Position numbers and translations under genes: made by a program
The notes under the pieces: model-generated
What the model was told of the DNA's origin: nothing
Databases searched by the model: none
What the model saw: the letters and a program-made list of their open reading frames with translations, nothing else
DNA from: Plectonema cf. radiosum LEGE 06105
GTDB taxonomy: Bacteria > Cyanobacteriota > Cyanobacteriia > Cyanobacteriales > Nostocaceae
Reading direction: 5' to 3'
Assembly: GCF_015207665.1 (NCBI RefSeq)
Contig: NZ_JADEWL010000034.1
Location: forward strand, 1 to 51,342
DNA: 51,342 bases
Part shown: piece by piece, positions 8,613 to 17,973 of the stretch
Layout: every line of letters begins with the position of its first letter
How positions within the stretch are numbered: position 1 is the stretch's first letter

Positions 8613-8975
8613 TTAAAGTTTTGGGTTGAGCTTTTGTTTGGTTGTTTTGATGATGCTCGTTAGTAATTTTAGGAGTTCTTTTAGGCCATTTAATATTGAC
8701 TCGCTTTCTTTTGAGGTGAGATAATCTGTTTCACGGAGTAGCAATATCCAGTATTCGCTTTCGTTGGCTTCTTTGAGGGCAATAGCTAGTTTATGAATAA
8801 AATCGGGCTTACTTTCGGCTTCTTCCGCTTCTCTGAGTAATGCACCAATAGCTGTTCCAGACCGAAGTATTTGTTTTGACAATACATATTCTTTTTTAGT
8901 TGAAGATAAATATTTATTCAGGTTAATGATTCGGACTGCAAAGTTAAAGGACTTATCTTTTAGTGGAGTAGACAT
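8613..8975 (-). CDS. Four-helix-bundle protein (rRNA intervening-sequence type)
   Basis: The protein is 120 aa if it starts at the ATG at 8975 (MSTPLKDKSF). A longer reading frame to 9068 would only add translated tandem repeat (LTVDSGQWTVGS), so I reject it. The segments VLSKQILRSGTAIGALLREA and KPDFIHKLAIALKEANESEYW are typical of the four-helix-bundle family first found as ORFs in 23S rRNA intervening sequences; in other genomes the family occurs as free-standing genes of unknown role, often next to repeats. It lies opposite to its neighbours, inside the protease-emfourin pair, which suggests insertion. Confidence 0.82.
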   Translation of the reverse strand: MSTPLKDKSFNFAVRIINLNKYLSSTKKEYVLSKQILRSGTAIGALLREAEEAESKPDFIHKLAIALKEANESEYWILLLRETDYLTSKESESILNGLKELLKLLTSIIKTTKQKLNPKL

Positions 8976-9018
8976 TTTAGGGTAGTTAATATCTGATAAA
9001 TATTTGTATATTAAATAA

Positions 9019-9075
9019 CTGCCCACTGTCCACTGCCCACTGTCAACTGTCAACTGCCAACTGCCCACTGTCCAA
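9019..9075. repeat. Heptamer array (CTGCCCA/CTGTCAA variants)
   Basis: About eight degenerate copies of CTGTCCA, CTGCCCA, CTGTCAA and CTGCCAA lie between the four-helix-bundle gene and the emfourin gene and end 5 bp before the emfourin ATG. The array is on the edge of what looks like inserted DNA. Confidence 0.88.
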
Positions 9076-9080
9076 TCAAA

Positions 9081-9377
9081 ATGTTAATATCCCTAGAGCG
9101 TAGCGGTGGTTTTACTGGAATAGGAAAAGTGATAACGATTGATACGACAAAAATACCGCAACATCAAGCCGAGCAATTACCGATATTATTAGAATCTGCA
9201 AATTTCTTTCACTTACCCACATACATAGCCGCCGATTCTACCCCGAATCGCGATCGCTTTCAATATACAATAACTGTAGAAGATGAAGATAAGCAGCACT
9301 CGATAACAATAGAGGAAAGTTCGATACCAGGAACTTTAAGACCTTTGATTGATTGGATCAACTGTAATGCAAAATAG
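9081..9377 (+). CDS. Emfourin-family inhibitor of M4 proteases (probable)
   Basis: This 98-aa protein matches the pattern of protealysin inhibitor emfourin: an N-terminal ERSGGFTGIG strand, an LLESANFFHLP segment (36-46), a central DRFQYTITVEDEDKQHSI hairpin, and a C-terminal LRPLIDWI helix (87-94). In other bacteria, emfourin genes lie beside protealysin-like M4 protease genes and the inhibitor blocks the protease active site. Here the M4 gene at 7510 is the obvious partner, which supports the call. The assignment is from motif memory plus context. The ATG follows the tandem array by 5 bp, with no clear RBS, so a start a few codons later is possible. Confidence 0.75.
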   Translation: MLISLERSGGFTGIGKVITIDTTKIPQHQAEQLPILLESANFFHLPTYIAADSTPNRDRFQYTITVEDEDKQHSITIEESSIPGTLRPLIDWINCNAK

Positions 9378-9431
9378 AAAATAGGGTAAAGTTAGGAGTT
9401 AAATTGATAGCTCCTAACTCAGTACAAAGCA

Positions 9432-9551
9432 TTACATATCGCCACCGCGAAATGCTAATACGAAAATTACCGCAGGTCCAGCTAACATGATTAGTGCTAC
9501 AGACGTTAGCTGAAAAATAACTTCCCAATTGACGTTGGCTAAAGCTTCCAT
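9432..9551 (-). CDS. psb30: Photosystem II protein Psb30 (Ycf12)
   Basis: This 39-aa single-helix protein reads [20 protein letters not shown] (residues 8-27) and ends with FRGGDM. The pattern W/L-EVI-QL, an LIxLAGPxVI core and the terminal R-GG/K-G are those of Psb30/Ycf12, a small intrinsic subunit near PsbJ/cyt b559 at the edge of photosystem II. AGGAG lies 7 nt upstream of the ATG, supporting expression. It stands alone on the minus strand with 264 bp upstream. Confidence 0.88.
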   Translation of the reverse strand: MEALANVNWEVIFQLTSVALIMLAGPAVIFVLAFRGGDM

Positions 9552-9815
9552 TAATTTCTCCTAGTTGTCTTAAAAAATGAAAAAATGAATCCGCATAAAA
9601 TTATCTTCCTGGATATAGATCATATCCGGCAATCAACGCTCAATTTTAATTTACTTAACAAAATTATAGAAAAATACATAAAAAAACTCAAAAAATGAAA
9701 TTGATTTTAAGAACCTAGAGTGTTTGATAATTGAGACAAGCAGAGAAAGCATCGCAGATAACTGGTAATCTGACTCTCATACTATTTGTTACTTATTATT
9801 GAAGCAAAGAAAACA

Positions 9816-10166
9816 ATGGCAACTTGGCAATGTGTAAAGCAATGTGGAGCCTGCTGCTATCTTGAGCCAGCAGAACGTCCTGATTTAGAAGAATATTTAT
9901 CATCCCAAGAATTAGAACAATATCTCAGAATGGTCGGCGAAGATGGATGGTGCATAAACTACGACCATAGTCAGCGAGAATGCAGTATTTATGCTGAACG
10001 TCCGCGTTTTTGTCGTGTAGAGCCAGAAGTATTTAAAGACTTATTTGGGATTGAATCCGAAGAATTAAACGACTTTGCCATCGAATGCTGTCATCAGCAG
10101 ATAGAATCAATATATGGCGATCGCAGTTTGGAAATGTTGCGATTTGATCGAGCAGTGGGAATTTGA
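9816..10166 (+). CDS. YkgJ-family cysteine-cluster protein
   Basis: The protein is 116 aa from the ATG at 9816 (MATWQCVKQC). A TTG 30 bp upstream is possible but adds nothing conserved. Eight to nine Cys residues form the family pattern: CVKQCGACC at the start, then GWCINYDHSQRECSIYAERP with FCRVEP, and a final ECC. This is a predicted Zn- or Fe-S-binding module (UPF0153/YkgJ, sometimes annotated Fe-S oxidoreductase) of uncertain biochemical role. It lies upstream of clpC but is separated by a repeat array and about 220 bp, so it is probably not in the same operon. Confidence 0.85.
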   Translation: MATWQCVKQCGACCYLEPAERPDLEEYLSSQELEQYLRMVGEDGWCINYDHSQRECSIYAERPRFCRVEPEVFKDLFGIESEELNDFAIECCHQQIESIYGDRSLEMLRFDRAVGI

Positions 10167-10168
10167 AT

Positions 10169-10226
10169 GGGTAATTGGTAATGGGTAACTGTCAACTGTC
10201 AACTGTCAACTGTCAACTGTCAACTC
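10169..10226. repeat. Heptamer array (GGTAATG, then CTGTCAA x5)
   Basis: The array begins just after the YkgJ-type gene stop. Two or three GGTAATT/GGTAATG units are followed by five exact CTGTCAA copies (10189-10223). The change of unit inside one array suggests two repeat families abutting. Confidence 0.88.
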
Positions 10227-10388
10227 CGGAGCAACGGACGGCAACTACACCCTAGAGCTTACGGGTCTCCCCACTGCCACTGTATTTAAAATAAAGATAC
10301 ATTATCCTTAAGAAAAGTAGACAAATGTTCAGAAAAAAGTGAATTTGATTTCACTGTTAACCGTTCAGCGAGGGAGCAAGAACCCATT

Positions 10389-12842
10389 ATGTTTGAACAC
10401 TTTACTTCCGAAGCAATTAAAGTAGTAATGCTCGCCCAGGAGGAGGCACGTCGCCTGGGACACAATTTTGTAGGCACGGAACAAATTCTCTTGGGATTGC
10501 TGGGAGAAGAAACGGGTGTTGCTGCTAAGGTGCTGACGGATATGGGTGTGACTCTTCGAGATGCACGCCGCGAAGTTGAAAAAATTATTGGTAGAGGTTC
10601 TGGTTTTGTTCCACCGGAAATTCCTTTTACTCCTAAAGTTAAAACTCTATTTGAGCAGTCCTTTAAGGAAGCTCGTTCCCTAGGACACAATTATATTGGT
10701 ACGGAACACTTACTTTTAGGTTTGACAGAAGCTGGAGAAGGTGTTGCTGCCAAAGTACTACAGAATTTAGATGTCGATTTGAAGCAACTTCGTACTGCTG
10801 TGATTCGCCGTTTGGGTGAGGTTGCATCTGTTGGGGCTGGAGTTGGTGGTGGTAGTACCAGACGCAATCAATCGACAACTTTAGAAGAATTTGGGAGAAA
10901 TCTGACTAAATTAGCTGCCGAAGGCAAATTAGACCCCGTAGTTGGTCGCGAAAAAGAAATCGAGCGTACCGTTCAAGTTCTGGGACGACGCACTAAAAAT
11001 AACCCTGTGTTAATTGGCGAGCCTGGAGTTGGCAAAACTGCGATCGCCGAAGGTTTAGCGCAGCGAATTTTCAATCAGGATGTACCCGATATCTTGCAAG
11101 ACAAGCAGGTTATCAGTCTTGATATGGGTTCGATAGTCGCGGGTACTCGTTTCCGTGGTGATTTTGAAGAACGAATTAAGAAAATCATCCAGGAAATCCG
11201 CTCGGCAGGAAATATCATTATTGTGATTGATGAAATTCACACTTTAGTGGGTGCGGGGGGTATGGAAGGTGGTATGGATGCCGCCAATATCCTCAAACCA
11301 GCATTAGCCAGAGGTGAACTTCAGTGTATTGGAGCCACCACACTTGATGAATACCGCAAACACATCGAGCGTGACGCAGCTTTAGAACGCCGTTTCCAAC
11401 CGATTAAAATTGGTGAGCCTTCGGTACAAGAAACCGTTGAGATTTTACAGGGTTTGCGTGGTGCTTACGAGCAGCATCACAACTTAACGATATCCGATGA
11501 TGCATTGGTTGCAGCCGCAGAGCTTTCCGATCGCTACATCTCAGACCGCTTTTTACCGGATAAAGCGATCGACTTGGTTGATGAAGCTGGCTCTCGCGTG
11601 CGTTTGCGTAACTCGATGATTTCAGAGAATCGGGATTTGAAACGTCAAATTGTTGCGGCTGCTAAGCAGAAAAACGAAGCGGTTAAATTACAAGATTTTG
11701 ATAGAGCCGCCGAACTGCGCGACAAAGAGTTAGAGCTAGAAGCACAGTTACAAGAAGCACAAGCAGGGGAATCTGTCAATAGACCTGTAGTCAACGAAGA
11801 AGATATTGCTCAAATCGTTTCTTCTTGGACTGGTGTACCCGTTAATAAGCTTACCGAATCCGAATCTGAGGTGTTGCTGCATTTAGAAGATACTCTGCAC
11901 CAAAGATTAATTGGACAAGAGCAAGCAGTCAGTGCAGTTGCCAAAGCAATTCGCCGCGCTCGCGTTGGCTTGAAAAATCCCAATCGTCCGATTGCTAGCT
12001 TTATTTTCTCAGGTCCGACGGGAGTTGGTAAAACAGAATTAGCGAAATCCTTGGCTTCCTATTTCTTCGGTTCCGAAGAATCGATGATTCGTTTGGATAT
12101 GTCCGAATACATGGAACGTCACACCGTCAGCAAGCTGATTGGTTCACCTCCGGGTTTTGTGGGATACGATGAAGGGGGACAATTAACCGAAGCGGTGCGA
12201 CGCAAACCTTATTCAGTAATACTTTTCGATGAAATCGAGAAGGCGCACCCCGATATATTCAATATGTTGCTGCAAATGTTGGATGACGGTCATCTTACCG
12301 ATGCTAAAGGTAGGAAAGTAGACTTCAAGAATACTTTGATTATCTTAACTTCCAATATTGGTTCGCGAGTTATTGAAAAAGGTGGTGGTGGTTTGGGCTT
12401 CGATTTAGAAAACGAAGCAGAAGCTAATTACAACCGCATTAAAACTTTGGTTAACGAAGAACTCAAAAACTACTTCCGTCCCGAGTTCCTTAACCGTCTC
12501 GATGAGATTATCGTCTTTACTCAACTCAAGAAAGACGAAATCAAAGAAATCGCCGAAATCTTGCTCAAAGAAGTTACTAGCCGTTTAGCTGAGAAGGAAA
12601 TCAGCTTGCAAATCAGCGAAAGCTTCAAAAATTTGGTAGTGCAAGAAGGATACAACCCCAGCTACGGTGCGAGACCATTACGTAGAGCAATTATGAACCT
12701 TTTAGAAGATTCATTAGCAGAAGCAATGCTCTCAGGTCAAATCGCACAAGGTGATACAGCGGTTGTAGACGTTGACGACGACGGAAAAGTCAGAGTAGTT
12801 AAATCCGAAAAATCCGCATTAGAATTGATAAATGTAGGCTAA
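10389..12842 (+). CDS. clpC: ClpC, AAA+ ATPase subunit of the Clp protease
   Basis: This 817-aa Hsp100 unfoldase feeds proteins into ClpP. It has two N-terminal Clp repeats (about 1-145; [15 protein letters not shown] and [14 protein letters not shown]), AAA1 with Walker A GEPGVGKT (210-217) and Walker [13 protein letters not shown], a middle UVR-type segment ([20 protein letters not shown]) that marks ClpC rather than ClpB, and AAA2 with Walker A GPTGVGKT and sensor region [19 protein letters not shown]. The C-terminal AAA2 part carries GGGLGF, matching the ClpP-contacting loop. Length is normal. It is followed by a strong terminator and is monocistronic. In cyanobacteria ClpC is a major, often essential, housekeeping chaperone. 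Confidence 0.97.
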   Translation: MFEHFTSEAIKVVMLAQEEARRLGHNFVGTEQILLGLLGEETGVAAKVLTDMGVTLRDARREVEKIIGRGSGFVPPEIPFTPKVKTLFEQSFKEARSLGHNYIGTEHLLLGLTEAGEGVAAKVLQNLDVDLKQLRTAVIRRLGEVASVGAGVGGGSTRRNQSTTLEEFGRNLTKLAAEGKLDPVVGREKEIERTVQVLGRRTKNNPVLIGEPGVGKTAIAEGLAQRIFNQDVPDILQDKQVISLDMGSIVAGTRFRGDFEERIKKIIQEIRSAGNIIIVIDEIHTLVGAGGMEGGMDAANILKPALARGELQCIGATTLDEYRKHIERDAALERRFQPIKIGEPSVQETVEILQGLRGAYEQHHNLTISDDALVAAAELSDRYISDRFLPDKAIDLVDEAGSRVRLRNSMISENRDLKRQIVAAAKQKNEAVKLQDFDRAAELRDKELELEAQLQEAQAGESVNRPVVNEEDIAQIVSSWTGVPVNKLTESESEVLLHLEDTLHQRLIGQEQAVSAVAKAIRRARVGLKNPNRPIASFIFSGPTGVGKTELAKSLASYFFGSEESMIRLDMSEYMERHTVSKLIGSPPGFVGYDEGGQLTEAVRRKPYSVILFDEIEKAHPDIFNMLLQMLDDGHLTDAKGRKVDFKNTLIILTSNIGSRVIEKGGGGLGFDLENEAEANYNRIKTLVNEELKNYFRPEFLNRLDEIIVFTQLKKDEIKEIAEILLKEVTSRLAEKEISLQISESFKNLVVQEGYNPSYGARPLRRAIMNLLEDSLAEAMLSGQIAQGDTAVVDVDDDGKVRVVKSEKSALELINVG

Positions 12843-12885
12843 AAATTATACCACAATTAAATTTGGTGGTAACATTCGGATAACA

Positions 12886-12914
12886 CCCCTAGTAGCGATA
12901 CTAGGGGATTTTTA
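12886..12914 (+). terminator. Intrinsic terminator of clpC
   Basis: CCCCTAGTA (12886-12894) pairs perfectly with TACTAGGGG (12899-12907) around GCGA, followed by ATTTTTATT. The structure lies 44 bp after the stop codon. Confidence 0.88.
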
Positions 12915-12960
12915 TTAACAGCTAAAAACCCGAATTCTGTGGTTGTGATTATGGGGATTT

Positions 12961-13030
12961 ACCTATTCCCTATTACCTATTACCTATTACCTATTACCTA
13001 TTCCCTATTACCTATTACCTATTACCTATT
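12961..13030. repeat. Heptamer array TTACCTA
   Basis: About ten copies of CCTATTA/CCTATTC lie between the clpC terminator and the leftward REC-EAL gene, ending a few bp before that gene's stop codon. Confidence 0.9.
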
Positions 13031-13033
13031 TAC

Positions 13034-14245
13034 CTAAATATGCAAACCTTGCTTACTTACCAGCATTTGTTCAAAATCAAAACTTGATAAGGGTTGGCTG
13101 AACAAATAACCTTGCATAGCATAACATCTGAGTTCGCGCAAAATCTTCAGTTCACTAACACTTTCTACTCCCTTAGCGACAACCTTCAAATTGAGATTTT
13201 GCCCCATTTGAATTAAAGCTTTAGTAATTGCTAATTTTTGACAATCTTGAGAGAGATTATATATAAAATATTTGTCGATTTTGATAGTATGTAACGGTAT
13301 TTTTTTCAAGTAAATTAAAGAAGAATTACCAATACCAAAATCATCCATTGTGATTTTGACACCTAATGATTTTAATTGTTGCAAAATATCAATAGTTTTA
13401 TTTATATCTTGCATGATTGTAGTTTCAGTAAATTCTAATTCTAAATAATGGGGTGCTAAATTATAATTTGATAGTATATTTGCAACTTTTTCAACGAAAT
13501 TAGGTTGAATAAATTGACTTGTGGAGATGTTAACGCAGCTTGGTAAAACATCTAAACCATTATCTAACCAAGTGCGTGTTTGTTTACAAACAGTTTCTAA
13601 AATCCAATCGCTTAAAGGTATAATTAAACCCGTAGATTCGGCTAAAGGAATCAACTCCGCAGGAGAGACTAAACCCAATTTATGACTCCACCAACGAATC
13701 AAACTTTCCACTGCAATCATCTCACCAGATTTAATATCAACGATGGGTTGATAGTACATTTGAAATTCGCGAAATTTGCCTTCTTCGATAGTGCGACGTA
13801 AAGCATTTTCGATAATTCGCATTTCTCTAGGGTGTGCTTTAACTTCTGCATGAGAAGGTGGATTTTTGAGAATTGCCGCTTGTCGTTGTAACCTCACAGA
13901 AATTGCAGTTAACAATTCTGCACGGGTAAATGGTTTAGTTAAATAATCATCAGCACCTAATTCCATGCCTTGACGAACATCTACTTTTGCAGAGCGGGCA
14001 GTTAGAAAGATAAAAGGTACAGCAGAAGTGCTAAATTTTTCCCGCAATAGGGCTAAAACAGCAAAACCATTAATTTCAGGCATCATTAAATCACACAAAA
14101 TCAAATCTGGTGACTCACTGAGTGCTAAATCAACTCCTAATCTACCGTTAGGAGCAGCAATAACTTCAAAATCTTCCGCTTCTAACAAATCTAAAATATT
14201 TTCCCGTACTGATTCTTCATCTTCGATTACTAAAATCTTAGTCAT
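13034..14245 (-). CDS. Response regulator with EAL domain (REC-EAL)
   Basis: This 403-aa protein has a receiver domain (1-120; phosphoacceptor D52 in LCDLMMPE, switch Thr in FLTARS, Lys in YLTKPF) and a C-terminal EAL domain (about 150-400) of the cyclic-di-GMP phosphodiesterase family. Retained residues include E180 (read ESL instead of EAL), N239 (NIS), E271 and E274, D301/D302, K322 and Q378. However, the usual A-E-G-V-E motif is A-K-G-V-E (Lys at 358), and loop 6 reads DDFGIGNSSL instead of DDFGTGYSSL. Activity is therefore doubtful and the domain may only bind the nucleotide. No kinase gene is adjacent. Confidence 0.88.
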   Translation of the reverse strand: MTKILVIEDEESVRENILDLLEAEDFEVIAAPNGRLGVDLALSESPDLILCDLMMPEINGFAVLALLREKFSTSAVPFIFLTARSAKVDVRQGMELGADDYLTKPFTRAELLTAISVRLQRQAAILKNPPSHAEVKAHPREMRIIENALRRTIEEGKFREFQMYYQPIVDIKSGEMIAVESLIRWWSHKLGLVSPAELIPLAESTGLIIPLSDWILETVCKQTRTWLDNGLDVLPSCVNISTSQFIQPNFVEKVANILSNYNLAPHYLELEFTETTIMQDINKTIDILQQLKSLGVKITMDDFGIGNSSLIYLKKIPLHTIKIDKYFIYNLSQDCQKLAITKALIQMGQNLNLKVVAKGVESVSELKILRELRCYAMQGYLFSQPLSSFDFEQMLVSKQGLHI

Positions 14246-14556
14246 TGCTAACCTCTGATTGTAAAAATTAAATTAATCTCAAAGCAATTTCAAAAGCTTT
14301 TGTTTGAGGAACTTTGGTGAAAAATCTAATTTCGTTTTGGTACATAGATATATACCGTTTTACAATCGCTAACCTGAAATATCTATCAGTAATAATACTA
14401 AGATTACCTATTTGAAGTTTCTCAACAATACCTGTTTTCAGATTTTATCAAATACAGGACAATAGGATGGAGTTAAAAAAATAATTTGCAAAAGGTTTCA
14501 ACATTAAAACCCAATCTTTAATTACAACAATTACAACATTAGAAATATAGTAAATT
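14246..14556. other. Intergenic spacer
   Basis: This 311-bp AT-rich spacer lies between two leftward genes. It presumably contains the promoter of the REC-EAL gene. I see no strong hairpin, repeat array or small ORF in it. Confidence 0.4.
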
Positions 14557-15267
14557 TTACAACCCAGCAAACCATTCATAACCTTGGTCTTCCCAATAGC
14601 CTTGATATCGGGATAAATGACTAACTAAACTAACTTTAGTAACCCATTTACTTTGTTTATAACCAAGTTTAATTGGGGAAGCCAAACGTAAAGGTGCGCC
14701 ATTTTCAACAGGTAACGATGCGCCGTTTTTCTGATAAGCTAATAAAGTTTGAGGATGCAAAGTAGAAGCAATATCCCAACTTGAATAATAACCATCGGCT
14801 GATTGAAAATAAGCATATTTAACGCTGTTTTTAGGTTGTGCTAAAGCCACAAGTTCCCGCAAAGAAATACCACCCCATTGGACAATTGCAGCCCATCCTT
14901 CTACACATACATGACGAATAATCATGGAAGTTAACGGTAAATTTTGAATATCTTCCATGCTCAAACTCAAGGGATTTTCTACCTCACCATCAACGATTAA
15001 ACGATATTTTTCTTGGTCAATAGCTGGAGTAAATCTATATGTATTAACTATCAATTTTTCTGGTTCTATTTCATGGGGAGAAAATTCTGGTACAAGTGTT
15101 TGAGGTTTTAATAATAAAGCTTGAAAATTTTGATTTAGCGGTTCTGAAAGCGTACCCACCACATCTTCAAATATCGGAGTACCGCAGCCACCTAAAAGTA
15201 AACTGATACTTGATAAACCAGAAATTTGTAAGAATTTACGACGAGTTAAATGTAAATTTGGTTTCAT
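14557..15267 (-). CDS. Exported molybdopterin-dependent oxidoreductase (sulfite oxidase/MsrP-like)
   Basis: The protein is 236 aa from the ATG at 15267; a further upstream ATG adds 20 residues with no export logic. The N-terminus TRRKFLQISG is a twin-arginine signal, followed by LLGGC (Cys28), a lipobox, so it may be a Tat-exported lipoprotein. The Mo-cofactor domain has the signature RHVCVEGW, whose Cys121 is the expected molybdenum ligand of the sulfite oxidase fold, and RLASPIKLGYKQSKWVTKVS near the end. The short single-domain form resembles MsrP (YedY) rather than full sulfite oxidase. The substrate is unknown, and no MsrQ-type membrane partner is next to it. Confidence 0.85.
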   Translation of the reverse strand: MKPNLHLTRRKFLQISGLSSISLLLGGCGTPIFEDVVGTLSEPLNQNFQALLLKPQTLVPEFSPHEIEPEKLIVNTYRFTPAIDQEKYRLIVDGEVENPLSLSMEDIQNLPLTSMIIRHVCVEGWAAIVQWGGISLRELVALAQPKNSVKYAYFQSADGYYSSWDIASTLHPQTLLAYQKNGASLPVENGAPLRLASPIKLGYKQSKWVTKVSLVSHLSRYQGYWEDQGYEWFAGL

Positions 15268-15512
15268 AGTGTTAATAGTTAGTATTCGTAGGGTGTGTGA
15301 CGCAGAAGATAAATGCTGTAACAACAATTAAGGTTTTTAGATTTGTGAAAATAATGATTGTTTATCGTTGTATATAATAAGTATATTTTAACGAATGCGC
15401 TGCTGGTGCTTGTGTTTTTTATGGCGTTAAGGGTTTGATTTAATAATAAAACAAACCTTACTAGACGCAGAGTACGCAGACGAATAAGAAAACAATTGAG
15501 AGTTTGTTTTAA

Positions 15513-16352
15513 TCAAGCCACACCATATTTTTTAAACCAATTTTGTAACAACAACCAACCATTTTTCGCTGCTGCTTCGCGGTAGCTGGGACGATAATCG
15601 GCGTGGAATCCGTGGGGTGCGTTGGGATAAACTATTATCTGAGTTGCTGTCTTATTTTGTTTCAAAGCTTCTCGCATTTTTTCCACATCACTAACGGGAA
15701 TATTTTTGTCTTCACCAGCGTAAAGTCCTAGTACTGGTGCTTTAATCAAAGGTGCGATATCAATGGGATACTGTGGCTGTAAAGGATTGCTATCACCCGT
15801 TAATCTTCCATACCAAGCTACACCTGCTTTTAATTGCGGGCTGTGTGCTGCGTACAACCAAACGATTCTACCACCCCAACAAAAGCCTGTTATACCAAGT
15901 TTATCTATATCAGCTTTACCCGAATTATTAGCCCAAACTACCGTTGCATCTAAATCTGAAAGTACTTGTGTATCGGGAACCTTGGAAACAACTTTACTGA
16001 TGATTTCTTGAGTATCACTTAATTTAGAAACATCACCATAACGCGCAAACAACTGAGGTGCGATCGCAATATATCCGAGCTTAGCAAAACGCCGACAAAC
16101 GTCTTGAATATATTCATGTACACCGAATATTTCTTGCACTACCAGCACTACTGGAAATTTATCACCTAACCTTGGCATGGCACGATAAGCAGGAATTACT
16201 CCATCAGCAACGGGAATTTTCACTTCACCCGCAACTAATTCAGAAGTTTCTGTGTTGATAACTTGAGCATAAATCGGATGTACCGCCATCGCAAATCCTG
16301 CTGTTAAACTAGCGATAAGTAATTCCCGTCTACCAAAGTTGTTTTGTGTCAT
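15513..16352 (-). CDS. Dienelactone hydrolase family protein, exported
   Basis: This 279-aa alpha/beta hydrolase has the Cys-Asp-His triad of dienelactone hydrolases: Cys158 in GFCWGG, Asp215 in AGEDKNIP and His247 in [24 protein letters not shown] is also typical. The N-terminus carries paired Arg (FGRRELL, 8-9) before a hydrophobic stretch and AQ cleavage site, so Tat export is likely. The natural substrate is unknown; many cyanobacteria have such proteins without the aromatic catabolic pathway. The leftward molybdopterin oxidoreductase is about 245 bp downstream; a shared operon is uncertain. Confidence 0.87.
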   Translation of the reverse strand: MTQNNFGRRELLIASLTAGFAMAVHPIYAQVINTETSELVAGEVKIPVADGVIPAYRAMPRLGDKFPVVLVVQEIFGVHEYIQDVCRRFAKLGYIAIAPQLFARYGDVSKLSDTQEIISKVVSKVPDTQVLSDLDATVVWANNSGKADIDKLGITGFCWGGRIVWLYAAHSPQLKAGVAWYGRLTGDSNPLQPQYPIDIAPLIKAPVLGLYAGEDKNIPVSDVEKMREALKQNKTATQIIVYPNAPHGFHADYRPSYREAAAKNGWLLLQNWFKKYGVA

Positions 16353-16372
16353 TTTCAGTAAAATTATAAATA

Positions 16373-16864
16373 CTAAGCATTAAAATATTCTATATTTAAC
16401 ATGGACATAATAACCAAAGATTCCCATGTATTTGAAATGTTGAGACATTCACGCAAACAACCTTCTACAGTAAAACCTTCTGATTCATAAAGCCTTTTAG
16501 CACGGTGGTTATCTTCTTTTACATCTAGCCATAAACGATGTGCAGAAAACTCTTCAAAAGACAGTTTTTTGATTAATTTCAAAGTTGCTCTGCCGTATCC
16601 TTTTCCTTTATCTGTAATTACAATTCGTCGTAATTCTATGCTTTGATAAAAGTTCATTAAGTCTGCTAATATCGCGTATCCCACAGGACAATTATCTGTA
16701 GTTCTTTCAACAATAAAGTGAGCTATATTACTATTTGATAAAGATTCACGGTGCTGTTGTTTTGTCCATGGATTCACAAAAGAACGATTTTCTTGATTTT
16801 GTTCTGCTTGCAATACAAAATTAAGGTCGTTGTCATCTGTAGGTTTTAAACGAATATTTTCCAT
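16373..16864 (-). CDS. GNAT-family N-acetyltransferase
   Basis: The protein is 163 aa. The acetyl-CoA-binding motif A is [19 protein letters not shown] (about 95-113), followed by [20 protein letters not shown] with the usual GF, the motif B region of RimJ/RimL-like GNATs. The acceptor could be a protein N-terminus, an amino acid or a small amine; sequence does not decide. It ends 21 bp before the dienelactone hydrolase start, so the two may be co-transcribed. Confidence 0.87.
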   Translation of the reverse strand: MENIRLKPTDDNDLNFVLQAEQNQENRSFVNPWTKQQHRESLSNSNIAHFIVERTTDNCPVGYAILADLMNFYQSIELRRIVITDKGKGYGRATLKLIKKLSFEEFSAHRLWLDVKEDNHRAKRLYESEGFTVEGCLRECLNISNTWESLVIMSMLNIEYFNA

Positions 16865-17116
16865 TTTTCATATTTTTTCAAGTTAATAAGAAACACAATT
16901 CAAGGTTTGTATAAATTACGAAGAGCGATACCGTACCTTAAATATGAATTATGAGGGTTAAACCCTTGAGTGCAAACTAATAAAAATTTAATTCATCAAA
17001 ATTTAATATAATCGTCTTAAATATGAATTTTTAGTAAAGCTTGTTTAATTAAAGTGAATATGCTATCAGTAAAAATACCCTATTTATCGCATTTTTTAAG
17101 AGAATATTAAGTCAAT

Positions 17117-17836
17117 ATGAATCGCAAATTAACATTAGGCTTCATTTTACCTTTTCTATTTTCTACAGCAATCCCTGCCACAGCGCAATCTCGATTGTTG
17201 GATAAAAATACTGCTTTACAAACTGTTGCTGCACGAATATTAAATGATAGTCAATATCGTAATGTCCAGATGAATTGTCTTTCTTTTGTCACGGTTAATT
17301 CTAATGCATCATTTTTCGATTTTATTGTGCATGAAAAACACGGTTCAGGATGTCCTAGTGCTTCCAATCCTAAACTGATATTTGAGCGTTTCAGAATCAA
17401 TCGTAATGATTTACGAATCGAACAATTCGATAAAGTTGGCAATCGTTGGATAGCGGAAAATAAAGTTGAATTAAAAAAAACAAACGTTCCAATATTTATT
17501 GGAGAAATTAATAAAAATCCTCAAGCATTTAATAATTTTATGCAAGATAATATCGGTAAAACTGTTTATTTAGAAATAGTTTTTGGTGAGACAATACCAC
17601 AAGGTTATCGTTCCCAAGAAAGTGTACCTTTTTTTGAAGTTACTGAAACACCAACAAAACAAAATTCTAAGTATCACACTTACTTTATGCAGCAAGCCGG
17701 AAACGGTTATAACTGGGGTAAAGTTACCAATTATGACGAAAAAAATCGTAAGTTATCCGGCTTTTTTAAAGTTGGAACACCAAAGAAAATAAATGACGAA
17801 TGGACTTCTTTTGATATTACTTTTGTACCGCAGTAG
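17117..17836 (+). CDS. Exported protein of unknown function
   Basis: This 239-aa protein begins with a clear signal peptide (MNRKLTLGFILPFLFSTAIP then ATAQ, cleavage near residue 24). The mature part is beta-rich with two Cys (MNCLSF and GSGCPS) that could form a disulfide. No catalytic motif stands out and I cannot name a family. It is divergent from the GNAT gene with 252 bp between them, and its stop codon is followed at once by a heptamer array. Confidence 0.7.
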   Translation: MNRKLTLGFILPFLFSTAIPATAQSRLLDKNTALQTVAARILNDSQYRNVQMNCLSFVTVNSNASFFDFIVHEKHGSGCPSASNPKLIFERFRINRNDLRIEQFDKVGNRWIAENKVELKKTNVPIFIGEINKNPQAFNNFMQDNIGKTVYLEIVFGETIPQGYRSQESVPFFEVTETPTKQNSKYHTYFMQQAGNGYNWGKVTNYDEKNRKLSGFFKVGTPKKINDEWTSFDITFVPQ

Positions 17837-17888
17837 AAGGGAGTTAGGAGTGAGGAGTTAGGAGTTTTGAGTTAGGAGTTTTGAGTTG
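17837..17888. repeat. Heptamer array (AGGAGTT/GAGTTTT)
   Basis: Degenerate GGAGTTA, GGAGTGA and GGAGTTTTGAGTT units start immediately after a stop codon, as with several other arrays in this window. Confidence 0.85.
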
Positions 17889-17973
17889 GAATAATATTCT
17901 TCTGTATTTAACGTGAGTACCCCAACCCTGTTCCCTATCTAAACGAAATGTTTAATTAATTTTCCACAAGTAC

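Noticed and set aside
8976-9068. N-terminal extension of the four-helix-bundle protein
   Set aside because: The extra 31 residues would be translation of a heptamer array; family members start near MSTPLKD.
10286-10690. 134-aa minus-strand frame over the clpC start
   Set aside because: It is the antisense shadow of the conserved ClpC N-terminus.
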